A stretch of DNA of 51,883 nucleotides from Lachnospiraceae bacterium (GTDB lineage: Bacteria; Bacillota; Clostridia; Lachnospirales; Lachnospiraceae): assembly GCA_022790615.1 (NCBI GenBank), contig JAAVXK010000046.1, positions 1-51,883 of the forward strand, written 5' to 3'. The position numbers and the translations under genes were made by a program. Below the pieces are notes generated by a model. It saw only the letters and a list, made by a program, of their open reading frames with translations, was not told the origin of the DNA and did not search any database. Below are positions 34,826 through 43,002 of this stretch, in pieces (position 1 is the stretch's first letter; each line of letters begins with the position of its first letter).

Positions 34826-36223
34826 ATGAAATCATGCAGGAAATGTTTTGAATACGCATATGTGTTTGTAGGCGGGGATGTCCGTATGTGTCCTTGGAAC
34901 GGAATCGTTATAGGAAATCTCCGTGAAAACACGCTTGAGGAGATATGGAGAAGCCCGCGGGCGGAAGAAGTCAGGCAGGCGTTTTTGAGAGGGGAGTTGC
35001 TTGGGTGCAGCGAGAGATATTGTCCGGATTGTATCCAAAATAGTACTACCCTTGAAATTGAGCCGGAGGAATTACAGAGAATGTATGATGAAATGCCGGA
35101 CCTTCCGGTTCAGATAAGTCTGGCATATGATGAGAGATGCAATCACGCATGTCCGTCGTGCAGACACGGCTTCTTTGTTCCGGACAAAGAATATCGGGAT
35201 AATCTCGATATTATAACAAAAAATATTGAACCTTATCTCAGTAATGTAAAAGGTATAGCGACGAATGGAATCGGAGACCTTTTTGTATCTACTGAAATTG
35301 TAGATATGTTGTCGCGTCTTGAACCTAAAAATCCTGATTTTTCCATTTTTATTGAGACGAACGGCGTTCTGTTTAAGAAGAGCTGGGATAAAATTAAAAA
35401 CCTTGCGGGGAAAAATATTACGGTTTCTGTAACGCCTAACAGTTTTGACAGGGAGACATACAAATACCTTGCAGGAAAAGATGATTTGGCAAGATTTGAA
35501 GAAAGCATGGAATTCATTACCGAACTAAAGCATCAGGGTGCGATAGCAAGAATACGAATGATCATGGTAATTCAGGACAGCAATTTCAGACAGATTCCTG
35601 AGTTTATCAGGAGATGTATAGATTATGATGCGGATGATATTGTCCTTAGGCCGATATTCCAGTGGTTTGGCATGAATGAAGATGAGGTATTGTATAAGAA
35701 CGTGTTGAATCCATGCCATCCGTATTATCAGGAATACCTTGAGATTCTTGAACATCCTTTATGCCGCGACCCCAGAGTTTTCAACTGGGGATTTGAGGAA
35801 AAGCAGGAGGCTGTGTCATTCCCGACGCTCGCCATGAAACGTCAGGTAGAAGGGGAAAAAGTATTTGAATCCTATGTTGAAGAAGCCCTTTGTGATTTGG
35901 AGAATGAATTAAATCAATATAAAGATAACAAAATATATCTGTTTGGGGCAGGGAAAATCGGTAAAATGTTATTGGAGAAGCTTACGTCAGGAGAGCGTGC
36001 AGTACCAATTGCCGGATTTGCAGTAAGCTGTGTTGACGGCGCTCCGAATTATTATATGGGATATCCTATTATGCAGTTTGATAAGATAGAAGACAGGAAA
36101 GACAGCGTATTTGTCCTTGCAACGACCAATCCTGATTATGAACGGGGTATGGCTGAGACTATCAAGAATGATTGCGGGGCAAAGTATATTTCGATTAACG
36201 GTAAGGGCGGATATATATCTTGA
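34826..36223 (+). CDS. Radical SAM protein with N-terminal SPASM-like region and C-terminal Rossmann module
   Basis: This 465-residue protein has an unusual order. Residues 1-75 look like a SPASM auxiliary cluster domain (Cys4, Cys7, Cys22, the GNLRENTLEEIWRS segment, then Cys61, Cys66, Cys69). The radical SAM CX3CX2C follows at Cys105, Cys109, Cys112, with the TIM-barrel half to about 320. Residues 367-465 are a Rossmann module (KIYLFGAGKIGK). In described SPASM enzymes the auxiliary domain is C-terminal. The substrate is unknown; the position in a sugar locus suggests a sugar or a glycosylated protein. AGGGAGG precedes the ATG. Confidence 0.85.
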   Translation: MKSCRKCFEYAYVFVGGDVRMCPWNGIVIGNLRENTLEEIWRSPRAEEVRQAFLRGELLGCSERYCPDCIQNSTTLEIEPEELQRMYDEMPDLPVQISLAYDERCNHACPSCRHGFFVPDKEYRDNLDIITKNIEPYLSNVKGIATNGIGDLFVSTEIVDMLSRLEPKNPDFSIFIETNGVLFKKSWDKIKNLAGKNITVSVTPNSFDRETYKYLAGKDDLARFEESMEFITELKHQGAIARIRMIMVIQDSNFRQIPEFIRRCIDYDADDIVLRPIFQWFGMNEDEVLYKNVLNPCHPYYQEYLEILEHPLCRDPRVFNWGFEEKQEAVSFPTLAMKRQVEGEKVFESYVEEALCDLENELNQYKDNKIYLFGAGKIGKMLLEKLTSGERAVPIAGFAVSCVDGAPNYYMGYPIMQFDKIEDRKDSVFVLATTNPDYERGMAETIKNDCGAKYISINGKGGYIS

Positions 36224-36244
36224 GAATATAAGGAGAGTTTTCCG

Positions 36245-37279
36245 ATGGAGAATATAAGTATACTGGATTGCACACTGCGGGACGGCGGTTACGTGAATGA
36301 CTGGTCGTTTGGAGGTAAAGCTATAAGCGATATCTTACATAAACTCTGCAGGACGAACGTGGATATTCTGGAAGTAGGTTTTTTGCGGGATGAACCTTAT
36401 ATATCCGACCGTGTCGTATTCAATTCCATGCGGCAGGTCAAAGAGCTTTGCAGTGGAATTGACAGGAATAATAATATGAAACTGGCTGTGATGGCGGAGA
36501 TTTCCCGGCCTATACCCCTTGAAATGATTGAACCTGCCGGCGCGAATGATACAGATATCATAAGGGTTATAGTGTGGAAAACAAAAAAAATAAATGGAAA
36601 AACAGTTGACGCGCTGCAGGAAAGTTATGATTATTGCAGGGGAATCGTTAATAAAGGTTATAAACTATGTATACAGCCAAACCGTACCGACCAGTATAGT
36701 GATTTGGAATTCAGAAATATGGTTGAGATGTTCAGTGCGCTGTCTCCGATGGCAATCTACGTTGTAGACAGTTGGGGAACCATGTATTCGAATCAGGTGC
36801 TGCATTATATGGATATGGCTGACAGGCTGCTTCGGAAAGATATTTCTATTGGGTTTCACGGACACAATAATATGATGCAGGCGTTCAGTACTGCCGAAAA
36901 GATTGTTGAGCGGCGCTACGACAGAAATATAATTCTTGACGCCAGCGTTTATGGAATTGGCCGTGGAGCAGGGAATCTCAATCTCGAGCTGATAACAAGA
37001 TATCTGAATGAAGTGCACGGCTGCAATTATGACATAGAGCCGATGCTTGAAATATATGATAATTATTTAAAAGAGTTCAAAAAGAAATACGAATGGGGAA
37101 GCAGTATGCCTTACATGGTTTCGGCGTCGTTTGGGGCGAATCCTAACTACGCAGCCTATTATAATAATAAACTTTCCGCCATTCAAATGAAAAAAGCTTT
37201 TCAGAGTATGACAGCGGATGACAAGGTTTTATATTCAGATGCGTTAGCGCAAAGATATCAGGGGAAATGTTATGAATAA
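36245..37279 (+). CDS. HMG-lyase-like (DRE-TIM) aldolase
   Basis: This is a 344-residue metal-dependent aldolase or lyase of the HMGL/4-hydroxy-2-oxovalerate aldolase superfamily. The active-site strand LDCTLRDGG (7-15) supplies Arg12 and Asp13, and GFHGHNN supplies metal ligands His205 and His207. Relatives cleave or form carbon-carbon bonds using pyruvate or acetyl-type units. Its stop overlaps the next start by eight bases (37272-37279), so it is translationally coupled to a transketolase N-terminal subunit. It may supply or process the carbon unit used by that enzyme. No partner acylating aldehyde dehydrogenase is here. Confidence 0.87.
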   Translation: MENISILDCTLRDGGYVNDWSFGGKAISDILHKLCRTNVDILEVGFLRDEPYISDRVVFNSMRQVKELCSGIDRNNNMKLAVMAEISRPIPLEMIEPAGANDTDIIRVIVWKTKKINGKTVDALQESYDYCRGIVNKGYKLCIQPNRTDQYSDLEFRNMVEMFSALSPMAIYVVDSWGTMYSNQVLHYMDMADRLLRKDISIGFHGHNNMMQAFSTAEKIVERRYDRNIILDASVYGIGRGAGNLNLELITRYLNEVHGCNYDIEPMLEIYDNYLKEFKKKYEWGSSMPYMVSASFGANPNYAAYYNNKLSAIQMKKAFQSMTADDKVLYSDALAQRYQGKCYE

Positions 37280-38117
37280 TACAGAAATTTCATTGTTTGC
37301 AAACGATATACGAAGGAACGTGGTATATGCCATCGGTAAAAAGGGCGGGGGACATATTGGAGGAAGTCTTTCTATCTGTGATTTGATTGCCGTACTGTAT
37401 GGCGACGTAATGAAATATGATTCAAAAAATCCGGACTGGGAGGAGAGGGATTATATTGTCTGTTCCAAAGGACACGCGGCTCCCGCTCTTTACTCGGCGT
37501 TAGCGCTTAAAGGCTTTTTTCCACCGGAATGGTTAGACGAGTTAAACCGTCCGGGGACGAATCTTCCGGGTCATAGCGACCGTAAGGTGCCGGGAATCGA
37601 CGCTACGACCGGTTCGCTTGGACAAGGGCTGTCTATTGCCTGCGGAATCGCACACGGGTTAAAAGTGCAGGGCAGAGGTCAAAACGTGTTTTGTATTACC
37701 GGAGACGGGGAAAATGACGAGGGACAGATTTGGGAAGCGGCTGCTTATGCCGCTAACTATAATCTCGACAATCTTATAATGTTTCTTGACTGGAACAAAA
37801 AACAGATAGACGGTCGGAATGAAGAAGTAATGCAGTTAGGAGATTTGGTAATGAAATATCATGCGTTTGGATGGAACAGCCGTAAGGTAAACGGACATGA
37901 TATTGAAGAGATTCGTCAAAACATTTATAAAGCTTTGGAAGTGAAAAATGGCAGACCTACTATGCTGTTGCTTGATACGGTAAAAGGAGCCGGTATTTCA
38001 TGTATTGAAAAGATAGAGAATAATCACTGTATAGGGCTGCCTGAAAATCTGATGAAAGAATGTCTGGATGAATTATCGTTTATTCGGGAGAGGTTAGACA
38101 AAGAAATATGTAATTAA
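37272..38117 (+). CDS. Split transketolase, N-terminal (TPP) subunit, set 1
   Basis: This is a 281-residue N-terminal half of a transketolase. It has GHIGG (27-31), SKGH (65-68), GSLGQG (114-119), and the TPP-metal motif GDG (144-146) with Asn175. Both canonical histidines are present. Split transketolases are heterotetramers whose second half carries the TPP-activating Glu; here that partner is at 41182. Placement among CDP-sugar genes suggests it moves a two-carbon unit onto or from an activated sugar rather than acting in central metabolism. Confidence 0.92.
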   Translation: MNNTEISLFANDIRRNVVYAIGKKGGGHIGGSLSICDLIAVLYGDVMKYDSKNPDWEERDYIVCSKGHAAPALYSALALKGFFPPEWLDELNRPGTNLPGHSDRKVPGIDATTGSLGQGLSIACGIAHGLKVQGRGQNVFCITGDGENDEGQIWEAAAYAANYNLDNLIMFLDWNKKQIDGRNEEVMQLGDLVMKYHAFGWNSRKVNGHDIEEIRQNIYKALEVKNGRPTMLLLDTVKGAGISCIEKIENNHCIGLPENLMKECLDELSFIRERLDKEICN

Positions 38118-38142
38118 ATATATTATATAGGAGAAGAATAAT

Positions 38143-39879
38143 ATGAGCAGACTTACTAAAATACTTAAAGGCAGAGAGATTGCAATCTGCGGAATCGGAA
38201 AATTTCAGGAAGATTTTGAATATGTTTTTGATACATTAAAACCTAAATTCTATATCTCGGATGATTTTGCGGGAAAGCTTTATAAAGAACTTCCGGTGTA
38301 CAGGACATATGAATTGAAAGAAGCGGATTTGAATAATGTTTTAATAGTTGTCTGTGATTTGACTGTAGTCAAAAGCGGTTGTGAAAAAAGGGACTGGAAC
38401 CGTCTTGAAGACGAAGGTTATAATTGGGGAAAAGATTATATATTTGCGGACGAGTTATTCCAAACGCTTGATTTTGACTGGAAGGAAACGGCAAACGGCA
38501 GAAAAATTGCAATTTGGGGTACCGGCGCCGAAAGCAGGAAATTATATATTACAAACAAAATAGAAACGACAAACCTCAGACCGGATGTTTTTGTAGATAT
38601 GGATGAAAGTAAATGTGGTAAATTGTTTAACGGGGTTGAAATCCTCCATCCCTCTAAGTTAGAGAATCTCTGGCATGAATATTATGTAGTCGTCATGACA
38701 AACGACTATTATCATGAAGTATACGAGTATCTTTCAGTGAGAGGTCTGCATGAAATTGATGACTTTGTATCCTATCATCTGATATATGACCGTACATATG
38801 CCCTGCCGTCAGAAATGATGCGAAAAACAGTATACGCCTCTCCAATTGAAGGACAGCCTTTTTGTAAGACTCCGTTTAATATGATACATCTTCGCTTGGA
38901 TGGACATGCGATAGGATGTACATGTCCCGAGTATAGTGATAAGTGGTTTTCTGCATTTGGAAATTATAATTATGAACCATATGAGAGGATATGGCAATCT
39001 GCATCTGCTAAAATATTTCGGTTATCAATTTTGAATAATACGTATTGTTTTTGTCTGGAAAAAGTTTGTGATATTATGAAGCCGGAAAGAAAGGAAAATA
39101 TAAATGTTGCGAGAAGGGCGGTTCCAAAAGATACTGAGATTCCCACACATGTGTTTTCAGAGATGGACGACGTGTGTAATTTGAGATGCCCGTCGTGCCG
39201 TGTAGAGCCGAAATATATTGAATATGGAAAAGAATATCAGATGAGGAGGGTGCGGGCTGAAAAATTAGTTCAGTCAGGCTGGCTTGAAAAGGCGCCTGCA
39301 ATAACAATAGCCGGACATGGAGAAGTGTTTTACAGTAAGATATACAGAAGCTTATTATTCCATGAAAATTCGGAAAAAAGAAATCATATTACAATTTTAT
39401 CTAATGGTATTTTGTTTAACGAGAATGAGTTCCTTCACCTTATGGAGAATTACAAAAGTATATCGGCAATCATCTCGGTAGACGGAACCCGGAAAGAAAC
39501 ATATGAAAAGCTACGTCCCGGTGCGAATTTTGATATATTGATGAGAAATCTTAAGATGCTCAGCAGACAAAAAAAATGTGGGAACTTAAATTATTGGCAG
39601 CTTAACTTTGTTGTTCAGAGGGAGAATTATCTCCAAATGAAAGAAATTATTAATTTGGCGGAAGAATGGGGAGTGGATAAGGTGCAGTTTATTCATATCA
39701 TGAATTGGCTGTATCCGCAGGAGGAATTTGACAAAATGAGTATGTCAACGCAGGATGGCGCGCTGAAGCCAGAGTTAGTCGAATATTTGAAAGACCCGAT
39801 ATTTGACAAGCCGTTAGTTGCCATGCCATGGTTTAAGAGCAGGATGAATATGCTGGAAAAGGAGGAAGATTGTAAATGA
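38143..39879 (+). CDS. Radical SAM protein with two N-terminal Rossmann modules and SPASM-like region (copy 1)
   Basis: This is a 578-residue protein. Residues 11-115 and 120-215 are two Rossmann modules (IAICGIGKF and IAIWGTGAE). Residues 240-310 form a SPASM-like region with Cys241, Cys259, Cys261, Cys302, Cys304, Cys309 and the GNYNYEPYERIWQSAS segment. The radical SAM motif CNLRCPSC follows at Cys345, Cys349, Cys352, and the barrel ends the protein with no C-terminal SPASM. The order is therefore inverted. It overlaps the next radical SAM gene by ATGA. Copy 2 lies at 43003. Confidence 0.87.
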   Translation: MSRLTKILKGREIAICGIGKFQEDFEYVFDTLKPKFYISDDFAGKLYKELPVYRTYELKEADLNNVLIVVCDLTVVKSGCEKRDWNRLEDEGYNWGKDYIFADELFQTLDFDWKETANGRKIAIWGTGAESRKLYITNKIETTNLRPDVFVDMDESKCGKLFNGVEILHPSKLENLWHEYYVVVMTNDYYHEVYEYLSVRGLHEIDDFVSYHLIYDRTYALPSEMMRKTVYASPIEGQPFCKTPFNMIHLRLDGHAIGCTCPEYSDKWFSAFGNYNYEPYERIWQSASAKIFRLSILNNTYCFCLEKVCDIMKPERKENINVARRAVPKDTEIPTHVFSEMDDVCNLRCPSCRVEPKYIEYGKEYQMRRVRAEKLVQSGWLEKAPAITIAGHGEVFYSKIYRSLLFHENSEKRNHITILSNGILFNENEFLHLMENYKSISAIISVDGTRKETYEKLRPGANFDILMRNLKMLSRQKKCGNLNYWQLNFVVQRENYLQMKEIINLAEEWGVDKVQFIHIMNWLYPQEEFDKMSMSTQDGALKPELVEYLKDPIFDKPLVAMPWFKSRMNMLEKEEDCK

Positions 39880-41147
39880 AGAAGTGTATTTTTTATGGGA
39901 CAGGAGCACATTTTCGATTACGGTTGGATGAGAGAAAGGAATTATTACAATATATTTCGGCATTTATGGACTCTAACTCCGAAAATTGGGGTAAAACGTT
40001 TTTTGGCATACAGGTATTACCTCCTGAACAAGTGAAAGAGATAGATTATGAAAAGATAGTTATTACAAGTGAAGCCTATTATAATGAAATAAAGACAAGT
40101 CTTGTAGAACAATATTCTGTTGACGCAGAAAAGATTCAATATATTGATGCATTTATTGCGGAACGTATAGTGAACGCGGATTTTTTGCCGGAGGAAGTAT
40201 CGTTAGAGGCATGTACGAGCTGTCAGCTTAACTGCACATCCTGCTATATGAGAAAGAATAACTGGGGCGGCGTTGGAAACGGATATTTAAAATATGATGA
40301 TTTTAAACGTCTGGTTGATTTAAATCCACAGATTAAGTCAATTGAATTGTCCAATAATGGAGAAATTTTTTTGAATCCTGACCTGAAGAAAATAGTTGAA
40401 TATGCCTGGTTAAAAGGAGTGCAGTTGACAGCTTGGAACGGCGTTAATCTGAATTCGGTTTCGGACGATATGTTAGAAACCCTTGTTTTATGTGAATTCA
40501 GGGGAATGGCAGTTTCACTTGATGGAACCAATCAGAAGACGTATGAGTTTTACAGGCAGAATGGAAACTATGACACAGTGATACGTAATATCAGAAAAAT
40601 TAATTATTATAAGCATAGGTATCAGAAACAGTGGCCGGAACTTCGGTGGCAGTTTATTGTCATGAATCATAATGAGCTTGAAGTAGCAGAGGCGAAGTTT
40701 CTTGCACATGAATTAGATATGGAAATGCGTTTTAAACAGACATGGGACGAAGGTTTTGTTCCTTTGCACCCCGAGATGCTTTTGCGTGAAACGGGTATTG
40801 ATTTTTGCAGAAATGAATCTGCAGAAAAACATCATGATACTCAAATATTTGGAAATCAATTGTGCAGGCAGATGTATCTGTCTCCAAGAATTAATTGGGA
40901 TGGCAGACTGCTTGGATGCTGTGCTAATTACCAACATGATTTTGGAGTTAATGTTTTTGAAGTCGGTCTTAAAGAGGCGCTTCGCAGCAGTAAGTATCTG
41001 GCTGCAAAGAAAATGTTGATGAATATGAGTGTGGACAGTACAGATATAGAGGATGTACCATGCGCAAAATGTGCATATTATGCATCGATTAATAGAAACA
41101 ATAACTACATATGTGCAGGGAATATGTTTGAAAAATTAATTGATTAA
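39876..41147 (+). CDS. Radical SAM/SPASM protein with N-terminal Rossmann module (copy 1)
   Basis: This is a 423-residue protein in the usual order. A Rossmann module is at 3-95 (CIFYGTGAHF). The radical SAM CX3CX2C is at Cys116, Cys120, Cys123 (CQLNCTSC), and a C-terminal SPASM-like region has LCRQMYLSPRINWDGRLLGCC and PCAKC. Its ATG overlaps the stop of the upstream 578-residue radical SAM gene, so the two are translationally coupled and probably form a pair. A second copy of the whole pair lies at 43003-45995. The substrate is unknown. Confidence 0.87.
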   Translation: MKKCIFYGTGAHFRLRLDERKELLQYISAFMDSNSENWGKTFFGIQVLPPEQVKEIDYEKIVITSEAYYNEIKTSLVEQYSVDAEKIQYIDAFIAERIVNADFLPEEVSLEACTSCQLNCTSCYMRKNNWGGVGNGYLKYDDFKRLVDLNPQIKSIELSNNGEIFLNPDLKKIVEYAWLKGVQLTAWNGVNLNSVSDDMLETLVLCEFRGMAVSLDGTNQKTYEFYRQNGNYDTVIRNIRKINYYKHRYQKQWPELRWQFIVMNHNELEVAEAKFLAHELDMEMRFKQTWDEGFVPLHPEMLLRETGIDFCRNESAEKHHDTQIFGNQLCRQMYLSPRINWDGRLLGCCANYQHDFGVNVFEVGLKEALRSSKYLAAKKMLMNMSVDSTDIEDVPCAKCAYYASINRNNNYICAGNMFEKLID

Positions 41148-41181
41148 TGTATGGGATTTATCGACACAGAAAGGCATTTAT

Positions 41182-42153
41182 ATGGAACATATTATATACA
41201 CCGGAGAGAAGCCGGTAAAAGAAATATTTGAAGTTTTTTCGGAGACGATGGAGGAATTGTTTCAGGAAGATTCTAAGGTTGTTTATATTGATGCTGATTT
41301 GATGGCATCCATGCGCACGAAAGATTTGTGGGAGAAGTACCCTGAAAATGTGTTTAATACCGGAATACAGGAAGCCAATATGGTCGGGGTTGCAGGAGGC
41401 ATGAATCTGGTGGGGTTGAAGCCGTATATTCATTCATTTGCGCCGTTTGCGGTCAGAAGGTGCTTTGACCAGATATATGTAACGGTAGGATATGCGCGCA
41501 AGAGCGTGCGCATTATAGGAAGTGAGCCCGGAATATGTGCAACCGACAACGGCGGAACGCATATGACATTTGAAGACATGGCGTTGATGAGAACGATTCC
41601 TGACTCCTGTGTTATAGATATAAGCGACGCCGGAATGTTTTGTCAGCTGCTTAAAAAGACTAAGGATAGGAAAGGCGTTACTTATTTCAGGACTCCAAGA
41701 AGGGGCCTCCCTGATATCTATGCGCAAGAAACTGTTTTTGAGATTGGGAAAGGCAAGATACTCCGCGAAGGCGAAGACGCTGCTGTTATAGCGTCTGGTA
41801 TTATGGTCTCGAGCGCACTGCAGGCGGCACAAGTTTTGCAGGAAATGAGTATCAAGGTGAGCGTAATAGACCCCGTAACCGTGAAACCGTTAGATACTCA
41901 ACTTATTGAAAGGGTTGCCAGAAAAACAAAGGCAATCGTTACGGTAGAAAACCACAGTATAACGGGAGGGCTTGGAAGCACGGTGGCTGAGACCGTGTCT
42001 GAAACATATCCCGTGCCTGTAGCGCGTATAGGTGTGAACGATACGTTTGGACAGGTAGGAAATGAAGCATATTTGCGTGAACAATATTCGCTTACCGTTG
42101 AAGAAATTGTGAATAGAGTTAAAATGATAGTTAAGTGTAAAATGAACATGTAA
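41182..42153 (+). CDS. Split transketolase, C-terminal subunit, set 1
   Basis: This is a 323-residue C-terminal half of a transketolase. The ATG at 41182 follows AGAAAGG by seven bases. An upstream in-frame ATG at 41140 overlaps the previous gene and is less likely. The TPP-activating glutamate is Glu64 in NTGIQEANMVGVAGG. The ENHSITGGLG segment and C-terminal domain are typical. It partners with the N-terminal subunit at 37272, the radical SAM pair being inserted between the two halves. Confidence 0.92.
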   Translation: MEHIIYTGEKPVKEIFEVFSETMEELFQEDSKVVYIDADLMASMRTKDLWEKYPENVFNTGIQEANMVGVAGGMNLVGLKPYIHSFAPFAVRRCFDQIYVTVGYARKSVRIIGSEPGICATDNGGTHMTFEDMALMRTIPDSCVIDISDAGMFCQLLKKTKDRKGVTYFRTPRRGLPDIYAQETVFEIGKGKILREGEDAAVIASGIMVSSALQAAQVLQEMSIKVSVIDPVTVKPLDTQLIERVARKTKAIVTVENHSITGGLGSTVAETVSETYPVPVARIGVNDTFGQVGNEAYLREQYSLTVEEIVNRVKMIVKCKMNM

Positions 42154-42221
42154 AGCCGTATATTAATGAAAAATATAACTGTGTATGCAAAAAGCTGTAT
42201 GCGTAAAGAGGGGGACTACAT

Positions 42222-42959
42222 ATGAACCGATTGGATGGAAAGGTTGCCATTATTACCGGAGGAACGTCAGGTATGGGTGAGGCGAGCGCTAAGAGATTTG
42301 CCAAGGCTGGGGCCACTGTCGTTATTGCGGGCCGTAACAACGAAAGAGGAGAAAAAATAGCGGCAGATATAGTAGGGAATAACGGGAACGCAGTCTATTT
42401 TCATGCGGACGTTTCTAACGAAACAGAAGTTATGGACTTAATAGTATTTGTGAATGAACGATATAAAAAAATAGACATTTTGTTCAACAATGCGGGTATA
42501 TTCCCAGTCACCCCCTCATTGGAGGAGATGGAGATGTCTGACTGGGATACTATAATGGATATAAACGCTTCAGGTGTTGTCAGGATGACGAAACATGCGA
42601 TACCTTTTTTGCAGATTACAAAGGGTGTGATTCTGAACAACGCTTCCGTGGCCGGAATGCAGTCTTTTGCAAGCGGAAAAACATATGCGTACAGTGCGTC
42701 CAAAGCGGCTGTGATACAATTTACGAGAATGATAGCAAAAGTATATGGCGCGGACGTTCGCGCAAACTGTATCTGTCCGGGAGTGATTGATACACCGATA
42801 TTTGTTAACAGAGATTTTTCAAGATTCCACGATATTATACCGATGCACAGGGTCGGAACGGCGGAGGAGGTTGCAAAGGTTGCCAACTTTTTAGTTTCTG
42901 ACGACGCGGGGTATATAAACGGCGCGGTTATACCTGTAGACGGAGGGCAGTCTCTGTAG
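42222..42959 (+). CDS. Short-chain dehydrogenase/reductase
   Basis: This is a 245-residue classical SDR. It has TGGTSGMGEA (cofactor loop), NNAG, the catalytic Ser and YSASK (Tyr-x-x-x-Lys), and the C-terminal GYINGAVIPVDGG typical of 3-oxoacyl reductase-like SDRs. GAGGGGG precedes the ATG. It follows the transketolase C-terminal subunit and precedes the second radical SAM pair. A role in reducing the keto group left by a transketolase-added side chain, like YerF in yersiniose synthesis, is inference. Confidence 0.93.
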   Translation: MNRLDGKVAIITGGTSGMGEASAKRFAKAGATVVIAGRNNERGEKIAADIVGNNGNAVYFHADVSNETEVMDLIVFVNERYKKIDILFNNAGIFPVTPSLEEMEMSDWDTIMDINASGVVRMTKHAIPFLQITKGVILNNASVAGMQSFASGKTYAYSASKAAVIQFTRMIAKVYGADVRANCICPGVIDTPIFVNRDFSRFHDIIPMHRVGTAEEVAKVANFLVSDDAGYINGAVIPVDGGQSL

Positions 42960-43002
42960 GGATATGATATGACCAATAAGATGATATGGGGAGAAGAAGA
43001 AT

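Noticed and set aside
42401-42976. 191-codon minus-strand frame opposite the SDR gene
   Set aside because: The plus-strand SDR has all family motifs; the antisense frame has none.
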